NCBI RefSeq assembly: GCF_009858245.1
Contig: NZ_VMSB01000001.1
Coordinates: 186,001 to 250,000 of the forward strand
DNA from: Ornithinibacter aureus
Lineage (GTDB): Bacteria; Actinomycetota; Actinomycetes; Actinomycetales; Dermatophilaceae
Direction of reading: 5' to 3'
Length of the DNA: 64,000 nt
Below, piece by piece: positions 19,898-29,355 of the stretch (positions are counted from its first letter, which is position 1; each line of letters begins with the position of its first letter). The position numbers were made by a program, and so were the translations under genes. The notes beneath the pieces were generated by a model that was given only the letters and a program-made list of their open reading frames with translations, ran no database searches and was not told the DNA's origin.

Positions 19898-21304
19898 ATG
19901 GCCGCTCCCACCTCCGTCGTCGACACCGTTGTCTCCCTCTGCAAGCGTCGGGGGTTCGTCTTCCCCTGCGGTGAGATCTACGGCGGTACGCGCTCGGCGT
20001 GGGACTACGGGCCGCTCGGTGTCGAGCTCAAGGAGAACATCAAGCGCCAGTGGTGGCGCTCGATGGTCACCGCGCGCGAGGACGTCGTCGGCCTCGACTC
20101 CTCGATCATCCTGCCGCGCCAGGTCTGGGTCGCCTCGGGGCACGTCGGTGCCTTCACCGACCCGCTCACCGAGTGCCAGAGCTGCCACAAGCGGTTCCGG
20201 GTCGACCACATGCAGGAGGCGGTCGCCGACCGCGAGGCCAGGAAGGGCAAGGAGGTCGACCCCGACTCCATCGAGCTCGCCGACCTCGCCTGCCCCAACT
20301 GCGGCACCCGCGGCCAGTGGACCCCTCCCCGCGAGTTCAACATGATGCTCAAGACGCACCTCGGCGTGCTCGAGGACGAGTCGGGCCTGCACTACCTGCG
20401 CCCCGAGACCGCCCAGGGCATCTTCGTGAACTTCCTCAACGTCATGCAGGCCTCGCGCAAGAAGCCGCCGTTCGGCATCGCCCAGACCGGCAAGAGCTTC
20501 CGCAACGAGATCACCCCCGGCAACTTCATCTTCCGCACCCGCGAGTTCGAGCAGATGGAGATGGAGTTCTTCGTCAAGCCCGGCGAGGACGAGGAGTGGC
20601 ACACGTACTGGATCGACGAGCGCACCCGCTGGTACACCGAGCTCGGCATCAACCCCGAGAACCTGCGCCACTACGAGCACCCGGCCGAGAAGCTCTCGCA
20701 CTACTCCAAGGGCACCACCGACATCGAGTACCGCTTCAACTTCACCGGCAGCGAGTGGGGTGAGCTCGAGGGCATCGCGAACCGCACCGACTTCGACCTG
20801 TCGACCCACACGCAGCACTCGGGCACCGACCTGGTCTACTTCGACCAGGCGAGCGGCGAGAAGTACACCCCCTACGTCATCGAGCCGGCGGCCGGGCTCT
20901 CGCGCAGCCTGATGACCTTCCTCATCGACGCCTACACCGAGGACGAGGCCCCCAACACCAAGGGCGGGGTCGACAAGCGCGTCGTGCTCAAGCTCGACCC
21001 TCGCCTGGCCCCGGTCAAGGCCGCCGTGCTGCCGCTGTCGCGCAACGCCGACCTGTCCCCGAAGGCCCGCGACCTCGCCGCGATGCTGCGCAAGAACTGG
21101 AACATCGAGTTCGACGACGCCGGTGCGATCGGGCGTCGCTACCGTCGCCAGGACGAGATCGGCACCCCGTTCTGCCTCACCGTCGACTTCGACACCCTCG
21201 ACGACCAGGCCGTGACGATCCGCGAGCGCGACACCATGGCGCAGGAGCGGGTCGGGCTCGACCAGGTCGAGGGCTGGCTGGCGGCCCGCCTGGTCGGCGC
21301 CTGA
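19898..21304 (+). CDS. glyS: Glycyl-tRNA synthetase (dimeric class II)
   Basis: Charges tRNA-Gly. The 468-residue alpha2-type enzyme has motif 1 around [16 protein letters not shown], motif 2 [21 protein letters not shown], and motif 3 [15 protein letters not shown] Cys4 zinc-type insert (CQSCHK and CPNCG) is present in the N-terminal third. The C-terminal anticodon-binding domain is included. ATG at 19898 follows TAACCT by seven bases, suggesting a leaderless mRNA. The stop codon is inside a hairpin shared with the convergent gene. Confidence 0.95.
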   Translation: MAAPTSVVDTVVSLCKRRGFVFPCGEIYGGTRSAWDYGPLGVELKENIKRQWWRSMVTAREDVVGLDSSIILPRQVWVASGHVGAFTDPLTECQSCHKRFRVDHMQEAVADREARKGKEVDPDSIELADLACPNCGTRGQWTPPREFNMMLKTHLGVLEDESGLHYLRPETAQGIFVNFLNVMQASRKKPPFGIAQTGKSFRNEITPGNFIFRTREFEQMEMEFFVKPGEDEEWHTYWIDERTRWYTELGINPENLRHYEHPAEKLSHYSKGTTDIEYRFNFTGSEWGELEGIANRTDFDLSTHTQHSGTDLVYFDQASGEKYTPYVIEPAAGLSRSLMTFLIDAYTEDEAPNTKGGVDKRVVLKLDPRLAPVKAAVLPLSRNADLSPKARDLAAMLRKNWNIEFDDAGAIGRRYRRQDEIGTPFCLTVDFDTLDDQAVTIRERDTMAQERVGLDQVEGWLAARLVGA

Positions 21305-21324
21305 TCAGGCTGCGCTGATCAGGC
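21299..21324. terminator. Bidirectional hairpin covering both stop codons
   Basis: GCCTGATCAG (21299-21308) and CTGATCAGGC (21315-21324) form a perfect 10-bp stem with a 6-nt loop. The glyS stop (21302-21304) is in the left arm and the stop of the convergent TPR gene (21319-21321) in the right arm. Confidence 0.5.
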
Positions 21325-24108
21325 CGACGGGCCGTACCGCTGCCAGACCTGCTCGGCCTCCTCGCCGCGGCCGTCGCGGTCCAGCGCCCGGGCCAGGGCT
21401 CCGGCGGCGTTGACCCGCTCGTCGACCAGGCCCAGCGCGTGCAGCGACGTGACCGCCTCACGCAGCACGGGTTCGGCCTCGGCGAGCCGGTCGTGGTCGG
21501 CGAGCACCATCGCCCCTTCGGCGCGCAGCAGCACCTCGAACTCGGCACCGACGAGGGCCTGGGCGGCAGCGAAACGGGCGACGGCGGCATCCACCTCGCC
21601 GTGCTTGGCGAGCAGGTGTGCACCCTGACGCAGCACGTGCGGCTCCATGACCTCGGCGTCGAACTCGTCGTCGCCCACGCCGGCCTCGTCAGCGAGCACC
21701 TGGGCCAGCCCGAGTGCCGCGTCGAGGTCGGCGATCCCGGCCGTCAGGTCCTCGGTGTCGGCGCGCAGGGCGGCGCGCGAGCGCAGGGCCTCGAGGTAGA
21801 GGTCGACCGTCGCACTGGCATGGGCCCGCTCGGCCGCGCTCTCGTAGTGCACCGCCGCCGCGGTGAGGTCGCCGGCGTCCCAGGCGCAGTTGCCGGCGCG
21901 CCACTGGGCGTGCCCGGACTCCATGATCCGTGCCTCGGCCTCGAAGGCGGTGGATGCCGTGGCGAACGCCGTGCGCCCCGGCGCCCACTGGCCGAGCCCG
22001 ACGAGCGCGTTGCCCAGGGCCCAGGCAGCCGGGCCGACGAGCGAGGGGCTGGCCTCGCGCAGGATCGGCAGGGCCGCCTCCAGCAGTTCGGCCGCCTCGA
22101 CCGGGCGACCGGTCTCGACGTAGGCCAGGCCGAGGAAGCGTTGGCCGTGGGCGAGCAGCACGGGGTCGCGCAGGCGGGTCGCCGCGGCGACCAGGTCGGC
22201 GGCAGGTTCCTCCAGCTCGTCGTAGGTGTTCTGCTCGACGAGGACCTCGCACAGGCCCAGCAGGAGCGGGATGCGGGCGCGCTCGGGCAGGCCACGCCCC
22301 TCCAGGGCGGAGCGCAGGTGGGTCAGGGCCGTGTCGCTGTCACCCGCGGCGTTCGCCATCCGGCTGCGCACGTCCAGGGCCATCGAACGCAGGACCGGGA
22401 TGTCCTGGATCCGCGGCATCAGGGTGCTGAACCGGGCGTCAGCGGACACCGGGTCGGGGTCGGTCGAGGCGAGGGCCATCGCCGTCTCGACCTCGCAGAG
22501 CAGGGCGCGCTCGTGGGACTGCGCGGCGCGGTAGGCGTCAGCGGCCCGTTCGAGGTCGCTGAGCTCGCCGCCTCCACGGCGGTGGAACAGCCGCCGCCAC
22601 AGGCCGCCGGCCTCGGTGTGCGCCCCGAGCGACTCCAGGTGCGCCGCGATCTCACGGGCCCGCTCGACCCCGTCGTCGAGCAGGGCGAGCTCGCCGTCAC
22701 ACCGGATCACGCCGATGTCGTCGCCACCGCGCTGCGAGGCCTCCCTCGCGGACTCGAGCATCGCGCGGTGCCCGTCGTCGGGGACGTCGACGGCGCACAC
22801 CCGGTCGAGCAGCCCCACCGCGGCCCACTGCTCGGGGGTCTGGACGGGAAGCAGGGTGTCGCGGTCGCGCAGCCACGCGGCGACGTGGTCCTCCGTGGCC
22901 GGATCGAGGGTCAGCAACGCCTCGCTGAGGGACTGCGCCCGCTCGAGCACATTGGTGGATGCCGTGGCACGCGTCGCGCTGCGTCGCCCGCCCGTGGGGG
23001 CGGCCGTCGCGGGAAGGCGGGTCGGCGGCAGCGTCGGCTCGGTCGGCACGAGCGCGGGGTCGTGGGCGGCCGCCAGCGACTGCGACACCACCGTCGAGGA
23101 GTAGCGTGCGTCGAACGCCGCGGCGATCTCCTCGGCCGTGGCAGTCAGGTCGCGAATGACGTCGGCGACGGGGCGCTCGTCGATCTCGTCAGGAGCCAGA
23201 CCCACGGCCGCCGCGCGGTCGAGCACGTGGGCAGCGGTGGCGGAGAACCACATCCGGGCCCACGGTGACGGGAGGTCGTCGAGCCAGCCGAGGCGGGGGA
23301 GCAGGTGGTCGATGGCGCGGTCGGTGTTGCCCAGGCGCAGCAGCACCCGCAGGCAGGTGCCGACGTTCAGGGCGGCGCTCGGGTCGTCCTGGGCAAGGTG
23401 CCAGGACCGTCGGAAGGCGCTCACGGCACCCTCGACGTCGCCGAGGTGCAGGCGCAGCAGCGCGGCGTCGGCGAGGCTGGTGCAGGGCTCCTCGCCGCAG
23501 GTGAGGTCGCCGTCGATCACCGGGGTGAGCAGGGCAAGGGCACGGGCCGGGTCGTCCGGCGCGACCACCCTGCTCTGCCCACGGTGCTCGCAGGCCTGGC
23601 AGTCGCTGTGCTTGTCGCGCGGTTCGGCGAGCCACGCGCTCAGCTCGCGGGCAACGGCGTCCCGGTCGCCGAGGTGGTGTGCCAGCCGGGCTCGGGCGGC
23701 GTGCACCGGACGCAGCGCCGCACCCTCGGCGCGGTAGACCTCCTCGACGTCGTCGATCGCGGCCACGAGGGCGGACAGCGGCACCTCGGGGAGGTCCTCG
23801 ATGAGGTCGATCGCCCACTTCAGGCGCCACAGCACCGCGTGCCGGTCGTCCTCCGCCAGGTCATGGACGGGGTCCAGGGCCCGTCGCAGCCAGGTGAAGT
23901 GCACGAGGGTGTGCGGGTCGTCGGGCACGTAGTACAGGGCCTGGGTGAGGTCGACGCGGGCGACGAACTCCTCGGCGAACGACTGGTTGGACTGAGCCAG
24001 GCGCAACGCCATCTCGTGGGCGCGTACGCGCTCCATCCCGACGGGTGCCTCGTCCGCCGCCAGCGACAGCCTCGCGAACTGCTCCGACACCTGTTCCCAC
24101 TGGCTCAT
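21319..24108 (-). CDS. Large TPR-type helical repeat protein, partner of the Hsp90 homologue
   Basis: A 929-residue, Ala/Leu/Asp/Glu-rich protein made almost entirely of paired helices with TPR-like spacing (for example ARALALLTPVIDGD, DVEGAVSAFRRSWHLAQDD, and several AA-rich repeats after residue 550). No membrane segment or signal peptide is present, so it should be cytosolic. A potential zinc site is formed by Cys170, Cys173 and His175 (DCQACEH) plus Cys204 and Cys209 (CGEEPC). A Pro/Ala/Thr-rich linker near 360-390 divides the protein. Its ATG overlaps the Hsp90 stop by four bases, so the two proteins are made together; a cochaperone or client-scaffold role is inferred. Confidence 0.7.
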   Translation of the reverse strand: MSQWEQVSEQFARLSLAADEAPVGMERVRAHEMALRLAQSNQSFAEEFVARVDLTQALYYVPDDPHTLVHFTWLRRALDPVHDLAEDDRHAVLWRLKWAIDLIEDLPEVPLSALVAAIDDVEEVYRAEGAALRPVHAARARLAHHLGDRDAVARELSAWLAEPRDKHSDCQACEHRGQSRVVAPDDPARALALLTPVIDGDLTCGEEPCTSLADAALLRLHLGDVEGAVSAFRRSWHLAQDDPSAALNVGTCLRVLLRLGNTDRAIDHLLPRLGWLDDLPSPWARMWFSATAAHVLDRAAAVGLAPDEIDERPVADVIRDLTATAEEIAAAFDARYSSTVVSQSLAAAHDPALVPTEPTLPPTRLPATAAPTGGRRSATRATASTNVLERAQSLSEALLTLDPATEDHVAAWLRDRDTLLPVQTPEQWAAVGLLDRVCAVDVPDDGHRAMLESAREASQRGGDDIGVIRCDGELALLDDGVERAREIAAHLESLGAHTEAGGLWRRLFHRRGGGELSDLERAADAYRAAQSHERALLCEVETAMALASTDPDPVSADARFSTLMPRIQDIPVLRSMALDVRSRMANAAGDSDTALTHLRSALEGRGLPERARIPLLLGLCEVLVEQNTYDELEEPAADLVAAATRLRDPVLLAHGQRFLGLAYVETGRPVEAAELLEAALPILREASPSLVGPAAWALGNALVGLGQWAPGRTAFATASTAFEAEARIMESGHAQWRAGNCAWDAGDLTAAAVHYESAAERAHASATVDLYLEALRSRAALRADTEDLTAGIADLDAALGLAQVLADEAGVGDDEFDAEVMEPHVLRQGAHLLAKHGEVDAAVARFAAAQALVGAEFEVLLRAEGAMVLADHDRLAEAEPVLREAVTSLHALGLVDERVNAAGALARALDRDGRGEEAEQVWQRYGPSA

Positions 24109-25889
24109 GCTGGTCCTCCGTCGACGGCCCGGTCGATCAGTGCCGGCAGCGCCCGGGCCACGAGGGCGCTGTCGAAGGGGGTGAGGGGGTGCCGCCCGGC
24201 GAGCAGGGCGTGCGCGTACAACGCCTCGAGGGCGACCCGTTGCAGCTCGGCGTCACCACAGTCCGCGAGGCGGCGCACCGCCTGGTGCTCGGCGTTGAGG
24301 ACGAAGCGCGCCACGGCATCCGGCACGGCGATCTCGGCGAGGGCTGCCGACCAAGGGTCCTCGACCGCGGCCGCCACGTCGCGCCGGTCGCGTTCGCGGT
24401 GCGCGTCGCGGCCGACCAGCAGCACGGCGTGCATCGTGGCGGGGCGGAACGAGCGCACCACCGGCGTCACCTCGGATCGACCGAGCACCTGGCGGGCGAC
24501 GTCCAGCAGCGGCGCGAAGGCGGCGGCCTCGGCAGGGTCCGGGTCGCTGAACCGGTCGGCGAGGTGCTCGGGCTCCAGGCGCACCGCCTCCAACCCGTCG
24601 GTGCGGGCGACCCACCGTTCGACGATGGTGCGGTCGTAGGCGTACCCGGCGTTGAGCACCGCGATGTCCTCGGCGCGCGCGATGGCGGCCACCTGCTGGA
24701 AGTCCTCGACCCCGTCGACGTAGGTGATGACGCGGTCGATCGCCGTGAACTGCGCCAGCGTCATCTGGCCGACCGTGGTCTCCCACGGCAGCAGCTCGGC
24801 GACGACCTCCAGCATCTCGTCATCGGTCGTCGCCGCGGCCTTGACCGCCAGGTGGTGCACCGCGAAGAACTCCTGCGCGCGGGCGCGGTCGGTGCGGGCC
24901 ATCCGCAGCAGCCAACGCTTGAGCTGGTCGCCGAGGCGGGCGCGGGTCTGCGCCAGCACGTCGTCGTCCGCCAGCGCCTCGCGCGAGGCGGTCAGGGCGA
25001 GCCGCTCGGTGTCGAGCACGGCCCGCACGAAGAACGCCCAGTCCGGAAGCACGTCCGGCACCGACTCGCCGACGAGCATGCGCTTGGCGTAGAGCCGGTG
25101 CCCACCGCGCGTGCCGGTGGGGTGCGGCAGCACGAAGGCCTGTCCGCGAACCCCCGAGACGGGGTCGGAGAGGTCCACGACGTCCAGGGGCCGTGCCCCG
25201 ACCACCGACTCGCCGAGCGACAGCGCGGCATCCCGACCGCCACCCTCCCAGGGGAAGCGCCGCCCGGCCGCGGACACCGGCCCGGCCGCGGTCTCGACGA
25301 CGAGGTCCAGGGGAAGGTAGGAGGCGTACGAGGCCGCCAGGCGTTCGACCACGTCGGAGCCGAGCAGGTCCGCTGCGCTTCCTCGGGGCCGCAGGGCGAC
25401 GTCGGTGCCGGGTTCGGTGCGCGGCTGCGGCGCGGGGGCCACCGAGTACGTGCCGTCGTCGCGGCCCACCCACAGCCAGGTCTCGTCGGTGCCGACCCGC
25501 CGCGTCGTCACCCGGATCTCGTCGGTGACGAGGAAGCACGACAACAGCCCGATGCCGAACTGACCGAGGAAGCTCTCGCGCGCCAACCCCAGCGCGTCGC
25601 GCTTGGTGGAGGCGCCGATGGTCGCGAGCACCGCCCGGATGCCGTCCCCGTCGAGTCCGATGCCGGAGTCCTCGACGTGCAGGCAGCCGTCCGGGGAGAG
25701 GTCCGCGGGCACGATGCGCACCCGCCGCGGAGCGTGCGGATCGTCCTCGGCACGGGCGGTGACGGCATCCAGCGAGTTCTGGAGCAGCTCACGAAGGTAG
25801 ACCCGGGGCCCGGAGTACAGGTGGTGCGACAACAGGTCGACCACGCCGCGCAGGTCGACGTGGAATGGTGAGTCAGTCGCCCCCGTCAC
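24105..25889 (-). CDS. Hsp90-family ATPase, divergent HtpG-like
   Basis: A 594-residue protein with the GHKL ATPase domain of Hsp90: Glu34 and Asn38 in ELLQNSLDA, Asp74 in EDSGIGL, and GQFGIG at 109-114 (G2 box). The middle domain is present, including SREALADDD with the Arg that contacts ATP in Hsp90. The C-terminal third diverges strongly from HtpG and is likely a dimerisation domain. Actinobacteria often carry this lineage apart from true HtpG. The GTG start is preceded by TTAGAT six bases upstream. It is coupled by a 4-nt overlap to a TPR protein, echoing eukaryotic Hsp90-TPR cochaperones, although a C-terminal MEEVD-like tail is missing. Confidence 0.8.
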   Translation of the reverse strand: MTGATDSPFHVDLRGVVDLLSHHLYSGPRVYLRELLQNSLDAVTARAEDDPHAPRRVRIVPADLSPDGCLHVEDSGIGLDGDGIRAVLATIGASTKRDALGLARESFLGQFGIGLLSCFLVTDEIRVTTRRVGTDETWLWVGRDDGTYSVAPAPQPRTEPGTDVALRPRGSAADLLGSDVVERLAASYASYLPLDLVVETAAGPVSAAGRRFPWEGGGRDAALSLGESVVGARPLDVVDLSDPVSGVRGQAFVLPHPTGTRGGHRLYAKRMLVGESVPDVLPDWAFFVRAVLDTERLALTASREALADDDVLAQTRARLGDQLKRWLLRMARTDRARAQEFFAVHHLAVKAAATTDDEMLEVVAELLPWETTVGQMTLAQFTAIDRVITYVDGVEDFQQVAAIARAEDIAVLNAGYAYDRTIVERWVARTDGLEAVRLEPEHLADRFSDPDPAEAAAFAPLLDVARQVLGRSEVTPVVRSFRPATMHAVLLVGRDAHRERDRRDVAAAVEDPWSAALAEIAVPDAVARFVLNAEHQAVRRLADCGDAELQRVALEALYAHALLAGRHPLTPFDSALVARALPALIDRAVDGGPA

Positions 25890-25929
25890 GGGACGATCTA
25901 AGCAGACCGAGCGCGAGGAGGTGGGTGGT

Positions 25930-27705
25930 GTGAACGGGGCGGACCGGGTGTCAGAGGCCGGGGCCGAGTTCGTCGCGTTCGCCCAGTCGCGCCAACCCGA
26001 CCTCCTTCGGGCGGCCTACCTCGTGTGCGGTGACGTCGGGATCGCGCAGGAGGTGCTGCGGCACGTCTTCGTGACGCTCGCTCGACAGTGGGGCCGGGTC
26101 GAGGAGGAACGGCCGGATGCCGTGGTGCGCCATTTGCTCCACCGCGACGCCGTCGCGTCGTGCCGGCGTCGCGAGGCGCCGTCCCAGCGGTACGTGCCTG
26201 TCGACGACGATGACAGTGACAGGGACACGGACTGGGACATGGACGAGGACGCGGACCAGCGCCGTCGCGCCGAGGTGATGGCAGCCTTGGACTTGCTCCC
26301 TCCCGCTCAGCGGTCCGTCGTCGTCGCCTGCCACCTCGAGGACCACGGTGAGGACGGTGCCGCCCCCATGCTCGGCCGGCCGCTGCGGGTGGTGCGCCGC
26401 GAGCACGAGTCCGCCCTCGCGCTGCTCGGGTGGACACCCGACGACGCCGGCGCGAACCTCGAGCTCGCCAGTGAGGACCTGCCAGAGACCGACCTCGTCG
26501 GTGACGCCTGGGCGCAGGCCGGCCGACAGCGGCGGGCGATGGTGCGGCGCACCGTGCTCGGCGCAGGGGTGGCCCTCGTCGGCGGCGCCGTGGCCGCGGT
26601 GGCGCTGCGCGAGCCCGAGGCGCCACCGGGGCCGCGCCCGGCGCCGACGCCATCGCCGTCCGCGGCCGTCGCCGACGGTCGGCTGCCGCTGCTCACGGTC
26701 CAGGGCGTGCGCGTCTACCTCGCACCTGACCCTCGCTCCGAGGCCAACCTGCCCGAGTACCCCCTGCGCGAGGAGCTCGCGTTCCCGCAGGTCCTGGGCG
26801 CCGGCCCGGTCGGGGAGCGAGCGGTTCTGGGCGAGCAGGGACTGACCGGGGTGTCGACCGGTGTGCGGGGCGTGTTCATGGTGGCCACCTCGGAAGATCG
26901 CTCGTCGCCGGTGCTGTACGCCCCCAACGCGCCGACGCCGTACGTCCTCGTGCCGTCGGTGCGGATGCCGTTGGCGTCGCTGCGCTCCGGACCGCTCGGC
27001 CCACGCTCCATCGACGATGACCGGCACCGGGTGGTGTTCCACCGGCCGGCCGCGGTGGTCATCCTCGATGCCAGGGACGGCTCCGTCATCGAGGTGCCGG
27101 TGCCCGATCCGACCATCGCCGCGGCCGGCTGGGCGCGTGACGGCCGTACCGTCGTGGCCCGTGGGCGCGACACCGGATGGCTCATCGACCCCGAGAGCTA
27201 TGGCGTCCGGCGTGCCGAGAACGCCGTGAGCCCCGACTGGTCGGACCTGGTGGACTCCGGTGGCGCCACCGTGTTGCGCACCTTCTCCGGCGAGGGGGAG
27301 CTGACCGGCACCAAGGACCTGCGCGGCCCACCGATCGTGCCGCACAGCACGTCGGTCTCCACCACCGAGGGCTGGGTCAGCACGGGCGCCTGGCTCCCGG
27401 AGACCTACCAGCGCGAGGTCCAGCGGTCGCAGGGGCTGATGGCGGCCCAGGGTGACCTGCCCCCCATCCCGCGGGTGCTGGCCGCGACCGAGGGCCCGCT
27501 CGTGCCGGCCCAGTGCTACCGAGCGCTCGGGTGGGGCCCCTCCGCCGTGGTGTTCCTCGAAGCCCGATCGCAGCGACCGGGCTTCCAGGGCGCGGTGCGC
27601 CGGGTGCTCGCCTGGGACGTGACCCGGGCCCGGCTGTGGCGGGTGGCCGACATCGCACCCGCCAGCCTGATGGACGGCGACTTCACGGGGTTCTTCGCGA
27701 TCTGA
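25930..27705 (+). CDS. SigE-family sigma-like domain fused to a membrane anchor and extracytoplasmic domain
   Basis: A 591-residue protein. Residues 12-80 resemble sigma-70 region 2 of the SigE-like ECF group (FVAFAQSRQPDLLRAAYLVCGD). Residues 112-167 resemble region 4 (ALDLLPPAQRSVVVACHLED), but the helix-turn-helix is degenerate (GRPLRVVRREHESALALL). An acidic linker (VDDDDSDRDTDWDMDED, 91-107) separates the two. A single membrane helix follows at about 209-226. The remaining 365 residues have alternating beta-strand character like a propeller and should lie outside. GTG at 25930 follows GAGGAGG at 25915-25921. It may be a membrane-tethered sigma factor, or a decayed sigma acting as a sensor. 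Confidence 0.65.
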   Translation: MNGADRVSEAGAEFVAFAQSRQPDLLRAAYLVCGDVGIAQEVLRHVFVTLARQWGRVEEERPDAVVRHLLHRDAVASCRRREAPSQRYVPVDDDDSDRDTDWDMDEDADQRRRAEVMAALDLLPPAQRSVVVACHLEDHGEDGAAPMLGRPLRVVRREHESALALLGWTPDDAGANLELASEDLPETDLVGDAWAQAGRQRRAMVRRTVLGAGVALVGGAVAAVALREPEAPPGPRPAPTPSPSAAVADGRLPLLTVQGVRVYLAPDPRSEANLPEYPLREELAFPQVLGAGPVGERAVLGEQGLTGVSTGVRGVFMVATSEDRSSPVLYAPNAPTPYVLVPSVRMPLASLRSGPLGPRSIDDDRHRVVFHRPAAVVILDARDGSVIEVPVPDPTIAAAGWARDGRTVVARGRDTGWLIDPESYGVRRAENAVSPDWSDLVDSGGATVLRTFSGEGELTGTKDLRGPPIVPHSTSVSTTEGWVSTGAWLPETYQREVQRSQGLMAAQGDLPPIPRVLAATEGPLVPAQCYRALGWGPSAVVFLEARSQRPGFQGAVRRVLAWDVTRARLWRVADIAPASLMDGDFTGFFAI

Positions 27706-27710
27706 GCTTC

Positions 27711-27758
27711 GTCAGTGCGTCAGTGCGTCAGTGCGTCAGGCCGTCAAGCCGTCGGGCC
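27711..27758. repeat. 8-bp tandem repeat between convergent genes
   Basis: GTCAGTGC occurs three times in tandem (27711-27734), followed by the degenerate units GTCAGGCC, GTCAAGCC and GTCGGGCC. The last units encode the C-terminus of the convergent sulfurtransferase, whose stop is at 27744-27746. This looks like slippage expansion. Confidence 0.7.
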
Positions 27759-28574
27759 GGTCGCGATCGGGCGGCTCGGGTCCTCGATCCACTCGCTCCA
27801 CGAGCCGACGTAGGGGATCGCGTCGATCCCGGCCGTGTGCAGCGCCAGCGCCAGCTGGGCCGCGGTGACGCCTGAACCGCACGTCGTGCCGACCGGGGTG
27901 TCGCGGTGCACCCCCGCCGCTGCCGCCGCACGGCGGATCTCCTCCGCCGTGCGGAACGTGCCGTCGGTGTTCTGCAGCTCGCCGACGGGCAGGTTCGTCG
28001 AGCCGGGGATGCGCCCGGCGACGCGGTCGATCGGCTCGCTCTCGCCGCGGAACCGCTCCGGGGTGCGGGCGTCGAGCAGCACGCCGGCGCGGGCCATGTC
28101 CGCGGCGCCGACGGCATCGAGCACGGGCACCGAGCCCGCGCGCACGGTGAGGTCACCACGCGACGGTGACGGCACGGCATCCGAGACGGGCAACCCGGCC
28201 TGCTGCCACGCCGCCAGCCCGCCGTCGAGCACCCTCACCCGCGGGTGGCCCGCCCAGCGCAGCACCCACCAGGCGCGGCCCGCCGACAGGGACGTGCCCT
28301 GGTCGTAGACGACCACCTCGTCGTCGTCGTCGATCCCGCAGGCGCGCAGTGCGTCCTCGAGGACCCGCGGGTCGGGCAGCGGATGCCGCCCGCCCGCCCC
28401 CGGCGGGCCGGCGAGGGCCGTGTCGAGGTCGAGGTGGGGTGCGCCGGGAAGGTGCGCCGCGGCATGCAGCTCGCGGCCCGGCGTCCCTCGCAGGTTGTAC
28501 TGCACGTCGAGGACCTTCCCGGCCCCTCGGGACAGGTCGTCGGCCAGGTCAGCGGCGGTCACCAGGGCGCTCAT
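27744..28574 (-). CDS. sseA: 3-mercaptopyruvate sulfurtransferase (two-domain rhodanese)
   Basis: Transfers sulfur from 3-mercaptopyruvate to thiols or cyanide. The protein has 276 residues and two rhodanese domains. The N-terminal domain is non-catalytic, and the C-terminal domain holds the active loop CGSGVTA with Cys232. A CGSG loop is the mercaptopyruvate type; thiosulfate enzymes have CRKG. RLDGG- and GS-type structural motifs (VLDGGLAAW, GSWSEW) are conserved. ATG 28574 is chosen over the adjacent GTG 28577. Its C-terminus runs into a short tandem repeat. Confidence 0.85.
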   Translation of the reverse strand: MSALVTAADLADDLSRGAGKVLDVQYNLRGTPGRELHAAAHLPGAPHLDLDTALAGPPGAGGRHPLPDPRVLEDALRACGIDDDDEVVVYDQGTSLSAGRAWWVLRWAGHPRVRVLDGGLAAWQQAGLPVSDAVPSPSRGDLTVRAGSVPVLDAVGAADMARAGVLLDARTPERFRGESEPIDRVAGRIPGSTNLPVGELQNTDGTFRTAEEIRRAAAAAGVHRDTPVGTTCGSGVTAAQLALALHTAGIDAIPYVGSWSEWIEDPSRPIATGPTA

Positions 28575-28623
28575 CACGCCATCAAAGCACCGATCGGATG
28601 CCGGGCTGGGGGAGGATGGTCGG

Positions 28624-29355
28624 GTGGCTGGTCAGGTGCGTGTCGTCCTCGTCCACGGTTCGCAGCTGAGCGCGGCGCAGTGGACCCGCTACGCCACCCT
28701 GCTCGGGCCCGATGTCGACCTCGCCGTGCCCGACCTGCCGGCACACGGCACGCGTCGGGACGAGGCGTTCACCTGGGAACGCGCGCTCGAGGTGGTGGGG
28801 GAGGCCGTCGACGGGGGTGTCCCCGGCGTGCCCGTCGTGCTCGTGGGGCACAGCCTCGGGGGGTACCTGGCGATGGCGTACGCCGCAGCCCACCCGCAGC
28901 GCCTGTCCGGACTCGGGCTCCTCGGGTCCTCTGCCGTGCCGGCCGGTCCGGGGGCCGCGCTGTACCGGAGCATCGCCTCGGCGGAACAGCGCCTCGGGGT
29001 CGACCGGATGTCGCGGGCGCTGGACCGGCAGTTCGCCGCGATGCTGCCCGAGGAACTGGCGGCCGTCATCAAGGAGGCCGGCTACGGCTTCGACGGCATC
29101 CCGGCGGCATGGGCCGGTGTGATGGGCAACTGCCGGCCGGCGATGCTCGGCGAGGTGACCTGCCCGGTGCTGCTCGTCAACGGGCAGCTCGACCAGCTTC
29201 GCGTCGACGCCCGGCGCTATGCGCGGGCCGCGGTCAACGCCAGGTGGGTGCGCGTGGTCACCGTGCCCCACGGGCTGCACGTCTTCCCGCTGACCCACCC
29301 GCACGAGACGGCGGCAGCTCTGTGGGAGCTGGTCAGCGGGGCGCGCGAATCGTGA
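28624..29355 (+). CDS. Alpha/beta hydrolase
   Basis: A 243-residue alpha/beta-fold hydrolase, substrate unknown. It starts VRVVLVHGSQLSAAQWTRYA with the oxyanion-forming HG. The nucleophile elbow is GHSLGG, and the acid/His pair fits Asp in NGQLDQL and His in VPHGLHVFPL. GTG at 28624 follows GGAGGA (28611-28616) by seven bases. It overlaps the convergent metallo-hydrolase gene by 23 bp. Confidence 0.75.
   Translation: MAGQVRVVLVHGSQLSAAQWTRYATLLGPDVDLAVPDLPAHGTRRDEAFTWERALEVVGEAVDGGVPGVPVVLVGHSLGGYLAMAYAAAHPQRLSGLGLLGSSAVPAGPGAALYRSIASAEQRLGVDRMSRALDRQFAAMLPEELAAVIKEAGYGFDGIPAAWAGVMGNCRPAMLGEVTCPVLLVNGQLDQLRVDARRYARAAVNARWVRVVTVPHGLHVFPLTHPHETAAALWELVSGARES

Noticed and set aside
21319-27705. 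Hsp90-TPR/sigma locus as an antiphage island
   Set aside because: No nuclease, nucleotide-sensor or other defence domain, no mobile flanks, and GC content like the surroundings.
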